Of a DNA stretch of 64,000 bases, positions 61,593 to 64,000 are shown piece by piece. The number at the start of each line of letters is the position of its first letter. Position 1 is the stretch's first letter. Under the pieces are notes generated by a model, which searched no databases, had not been told where the DNA came from, and saw only the letters and a list, made by a program, of their open reading frames with translations. Source of the stretch: Kumtagia ephedrae (GTDB taxonomy: Bacteria > Pseudomonadota > Alphaproteobacteria > Rhizobiales > Rhizobiaceae); assembly GCF_003012745.1 (NCBI RefSeq), contig NZ_PXYK01000015.1, positions 1 to 64,000 of the forward strand. The letters run 5' to 3'. The position numbers and the translations under genes are program-made.

Positions 61593-64000
61593 CTATCGGC
61601 CGTCCGCGGCCTCCTCGACCGCTTCGGCGCGGGGCGATGGTGCCACCGGCTGCTTGCGCGAGGCGCGCCAATCCTCAAAGCGCTGAAGGACGACGAAGAA
61701 CGACGGCACGAACAGCACCGCCAGGCAGACCGATGCGGTCATGCCGCTGACCACGGTGACGCCGATCGAGCGGCGGGCGCTGGCGCCGGCGCCGGTGGCG
61801 AAAACCAGCGGCAGCACGCCGAGGATGAAGGCGAAGGAGGTCATCAGGATCGGCCGGAACCGCGCCCGAGCGGCTTCCGCCGCGGCCTCCACGACCGGCA
61901 TGCCCTTGTGGCGCAGCTCGCGCGCCACCTCGACGATCAGAATGGCGTTCTTGGCCGACAGGGCAATCAGCAGGACCAGGCCGATCTGCACATAAAGGTT
62001 GATCTCGACGCCCAGCCCCAGCATCACCGCCACGGGGCCTATCAGCGACAACGGCACGGCGAGCAGGACCGAAACCGGCGCGATCCAGCTCTCATACTGC
62101 CCGGCCAGCACCAGATAGACCAGCAGCAGCGCCAGCGCGAAGACCAGGTACATCTGGTTTCCGACCAGCTTCTCCTGATAGGAAAGCGCGGTCCAGTCGA
62201 AGCCGACGCCCGGCGGCAGCGTCTTTTCGGCGATCTCCTCCATCAGCCGCATCGCCTGGCCCGACGAAAACCCCGGCGCCGGCACGCCGACCAGCGATGC
62301 CGAAGGATAGAGATTGTAGAGACTGATCAACGAAGGGCCGACGCTCGGCGTGACGGTCAGCACCGTGCCCAGCGGGATCATGTCGCCGTTCTTGTTGCGC
62401 ACGGTCAGATTGCCGATGTCGTCCGGCTTCAGGCGGAACTGCGCGTCGCCCTGCACGTAGATCTGGAAGACCCGTCCGAACTTGTTGAACTGGTCGACAT
62501 AGGTCGAGCCGAGATAGCTCGCCAGCGTAGAGAACACCGCGTCCGTGGTCAGGCCCAGGTTCTCGACCTTCTCGCGGTCGACCTCGACCCGGTACTGCGG
62601 CACGCTGGCGCGGAACGGCGCCGATATCCGCTGGATGCCGGACTGGGTCTCGGCGGCAAGCACCATGGCGTTCACCGAGCGCTGCAGCTTGCCGAAATCG
62701 AAGCTGCCGTCGCGGACCTCGATCTGCATGGTGAAGCCGCCTGCATTGCCGATGCCCTGGATCGGCGGCGGCGGCAGGACCAGGACGCGCGCGTCCTGGA
62801 CCGCCTCCAGGCTCTTGCTCAACGTGGCATAGAGCGCCGGAAGGGACTCGGTCCTGCCGCGCTCGCTCCAGTCGTCGAACATGATGTAGGCAATGCCGGC
62901 ATTGGCCAGCGTCGAGCTGTTGTCGAGCGCCGAGACGCCGGCGATGGTGATCACCTGGCGGACGCCGGGGATCGGCCTGGCGATCTGCTCGACCTGCTGC
63001 ATCGCCGCTTGCGTGCGCCCGAGCGCGGCGCCGTCGGGAAGCTGCACGGCGGCCAGCACATAACCCTGATCCTCGATCGGCAGGAAGCCGGTCGCCGCCC
63101 GCGACATGCCGTAGCCGGCCGCGCCGATGATCGCCAGCGCGATGAGCACCATCGGCACGCTGTGGCGGGCCATGGAGCCGATCAGCCGGGCATAGCCGTT
63201 CTCCAGGCGCTGGTAGAGCGCGTTGAAGCCCCGATAGAAGGCGTTGCGCCGCTCCATAGGAACCGAGGGCCTGAGCCACAGGGCGCATTGGGTGGGCTTC
63301 AGCGTCGCCGCGTTGACGGCGCTGAGCAGGGCGGTGGCAGCGATGACCAGCGCGAACTGCGCATACATCTGGCCGGTGAGGCCGGGCAGGAAGGAGGCCG
63401 GCAGGAACACCGCCATCAGCACCAGCGTGATGCCGACGATCGGGGCGAACAGGGCGTCCATCGCGGCGATGGCGGCGTCGTGGCCGGACATGCCGCGATC
63501 GATGTTGTGGGCGGCTCCCTCGACGACGATGATGGCGTCGTCGACGACGATGCCGATGGCGAGCACGATGGCGAACAGCGTCGACAGGTTGATCGAAAAG
63601 CCCATTGCCGCCATCGCCGCGAAGGCGCCGATGATCGTCACCGGAACCGTCGTCGCCGGCACCAGCATGGCCCGCCAGTCCTGCAGGAACAGCAGGATGA
63701 CGATCAGCACCAGGACCGCCGCTTCGATCAGCGTCTTGTAGACCTCGCCGATGGCCTGGCTGACGAACACGGTGGTGTCGAACGGGATGTCGTGGACCAC
63801 GCCCTGCGGAAACTCGGCGGCGAGCTGGTCCATCTTGGCGCCGACGGCCCTGGCGACATCGAGCGCGTTGGCGTCGGGCGACTGGAAGATCGCCAGTCCG
63901 GCGGCCTGCTGGCCGTCGAGGTTGAACACCTGGCCGTAGGTCTGGGCGCCGAGCTCGACGCGGCCGATGTCGCGCACGCGCGTCAGTTCCGCATTGCCGC
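61593..64000 (-). CDS. RND efflux pump inner-membrane transporter (HAE1 family), 5' end outside window
   Basis: The frame runs off the right edge; 802 codons are visible, missing about the first quarter of a usual 1040-1060-residue pump. Visible features are AIGIVVDDAIIVVEGAAHN (proton relay pair, helix 4), SAKNAILIVEVAREL (helix 10 area) and the conserved RND periplasmic segments. It is clearly different from the pump at 35880-39053, so the two are not a recent duplication. No adaptor gene is visible downstream; it may lie upstream beyond the window. Confidence 0.9.
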   Translation of the reverse strand, partial: GNAELTRVRDIGRVELGAQTYGQVFNLDGQQAAGLAIFQSPDANALDVARAVGAKMDQLAAEFPQGVVHDIPFDTTVFVSQAIGEVYKTLIEAAVLVLIVILLFLQDWRAMLVPATTVPVTIIGAFAAMAAMGFSINLSTLFAIVLAIGIVVDDAIIVVEGAAHNIDRGMSGHDAAIAAMDALFAPIVGITLVLMAVFLPASFLPGLTGQMYAQFALVIAATALLSAVNAATLKPTQCALWLRPSVPMERRNAFYRGFNALYQRLENGYARLIGSMARHSVPMVLIALAIIGAAGYGMSRAATGFLPIEDQGYVLAAVQLPDGAALGRTQAAMQQVEQIARPIPGVRQVITIAGVSALDNSSTLANAGIAYIMFDDWSERGRTESLPALYATLSKSLEAVQDARVLVLPPPPIQGIGNAGGFTMQIEVRDGSFDFGKLQRSVNAMVLAAETQSGIQRISAPFRASVPQYRVEVDREKVENLGLTTDAVFSTLASYLGSTYVDQFNKFGRVFQIYVQGDAQFRLKPDDIGNLTVRNKNGDMIPLGTVLTVTPSVGPSLISLYNLYPSASLVGVPAPGFSSGQAMRLMEEIAEKTLPPGVGFDWTALSYQEKLVGNQMYLVFALALLLVYLVLAGQYESWIAPVSVLLAVPLSLIGPVAVMLGLGVEINLYVQIGLVLLIALSAKNAILIVEVARELRHKGMPVVEAAAEAARARFRPILMTSFAFILGVLPLVFATGAGASARRSIGVTVVSGMTASVCLAVLFVPSFFVVLQRFEDWRASRKQPVAPSPRAEAVEEAADGR

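Overview
The window is GC-rich (roughly two-thirds G+C by eye) and densely coded. It looks like the chromosome or a large replicon of an alphaproteobacterium of the order Hyphomicrobiales, probably near Mesorhizobium, Aminobacter or other Phyllobacteriaceae. This is inferred from the many ABC and tripartite solute transporters, the FecR/CHASE2-cyclase pair, the comM-gshB neighbourhood, and the mosaic palindromic intergenic repeats. No rRNA, tRNA or CRISPR was seen. About 52 protein genes, one IS630-family element and several palindromic repeats were found.

Layout. 0.1-0.3 kb: palindromic repeat. 0.3-7.3 kb (minus): M24 peptidase, a CHASE2 class III adenylate cyclase, and a 1243-residue FecR-TPR-beta-barrel protein. 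7.5-10.3 kb: SapC-like protein, cupin, PEP-hydrolase-family protein, and a divergent TetR with its probable operator. 10.7-16.6 kb (plus): carbohydrate ABC operon with one binding protein, two permeases, a 69-residue membrane protein and two different ATPases. 16.9-19.6 kb: ECF42-type sigma factor, its YCII/DGPF partner and a MAPEG protein, with matching ECF promoters. 19.7-23.8 kb: comM, gshB and a GGDEF-EAL protein. 24.0-27.4 kb (plus): SDR, dgoK, dgoA and a Ddl-like ATP-grasp gene. 27.9-33.2 kb: conserved hypothetical gene, RTX protein, Lrp/AsnC regulator and RlpA-like protein. 33.7-34.7 kb: IS630-type element inserted in the stop codon of an RND adaptor gene. 34.7-40.0 kb: RND pump, adaptor and TetR. 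40.0-47.8 kb (minus): ribose-type ABC operon with LacI regulator, Gfo/Idh/MocA dehydrogenase and PfkB kinase, under paired LacI-type operators. 48.2-61.4 kb: large hydroxy-acid or sugar-acid catabolic region. 61.6 kb to the edge: a second RND pump, incomplete.

The 48-61 kb region is the best candidate for an undescribed system. A seven-gene minus-strand operon (ldh-like, gntR, enolase-superfamily enzyme, tctC, tctB, tctA, lhgO-like) converges with a plus-strand operon (atypical SDR, RraA-like, DapA-like). A second enolase-superfamily gene and two LysR genes lie beside them. Both enolase-superfamily enzymes, and the SDR, appear to have non-canonical catalytic residues. The two operons share a 12-base motif in their promoters, which suggests one LysR regulon importing and degrading an unidentified carboxylate.

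Other notable points are the envelope FecR-TPR-barrel/CHASE2-cyclase pair, the small ECF42 regulon that captures a MAPEG gene, and the IS insertion that rebuilds the stop codon it interrupted.
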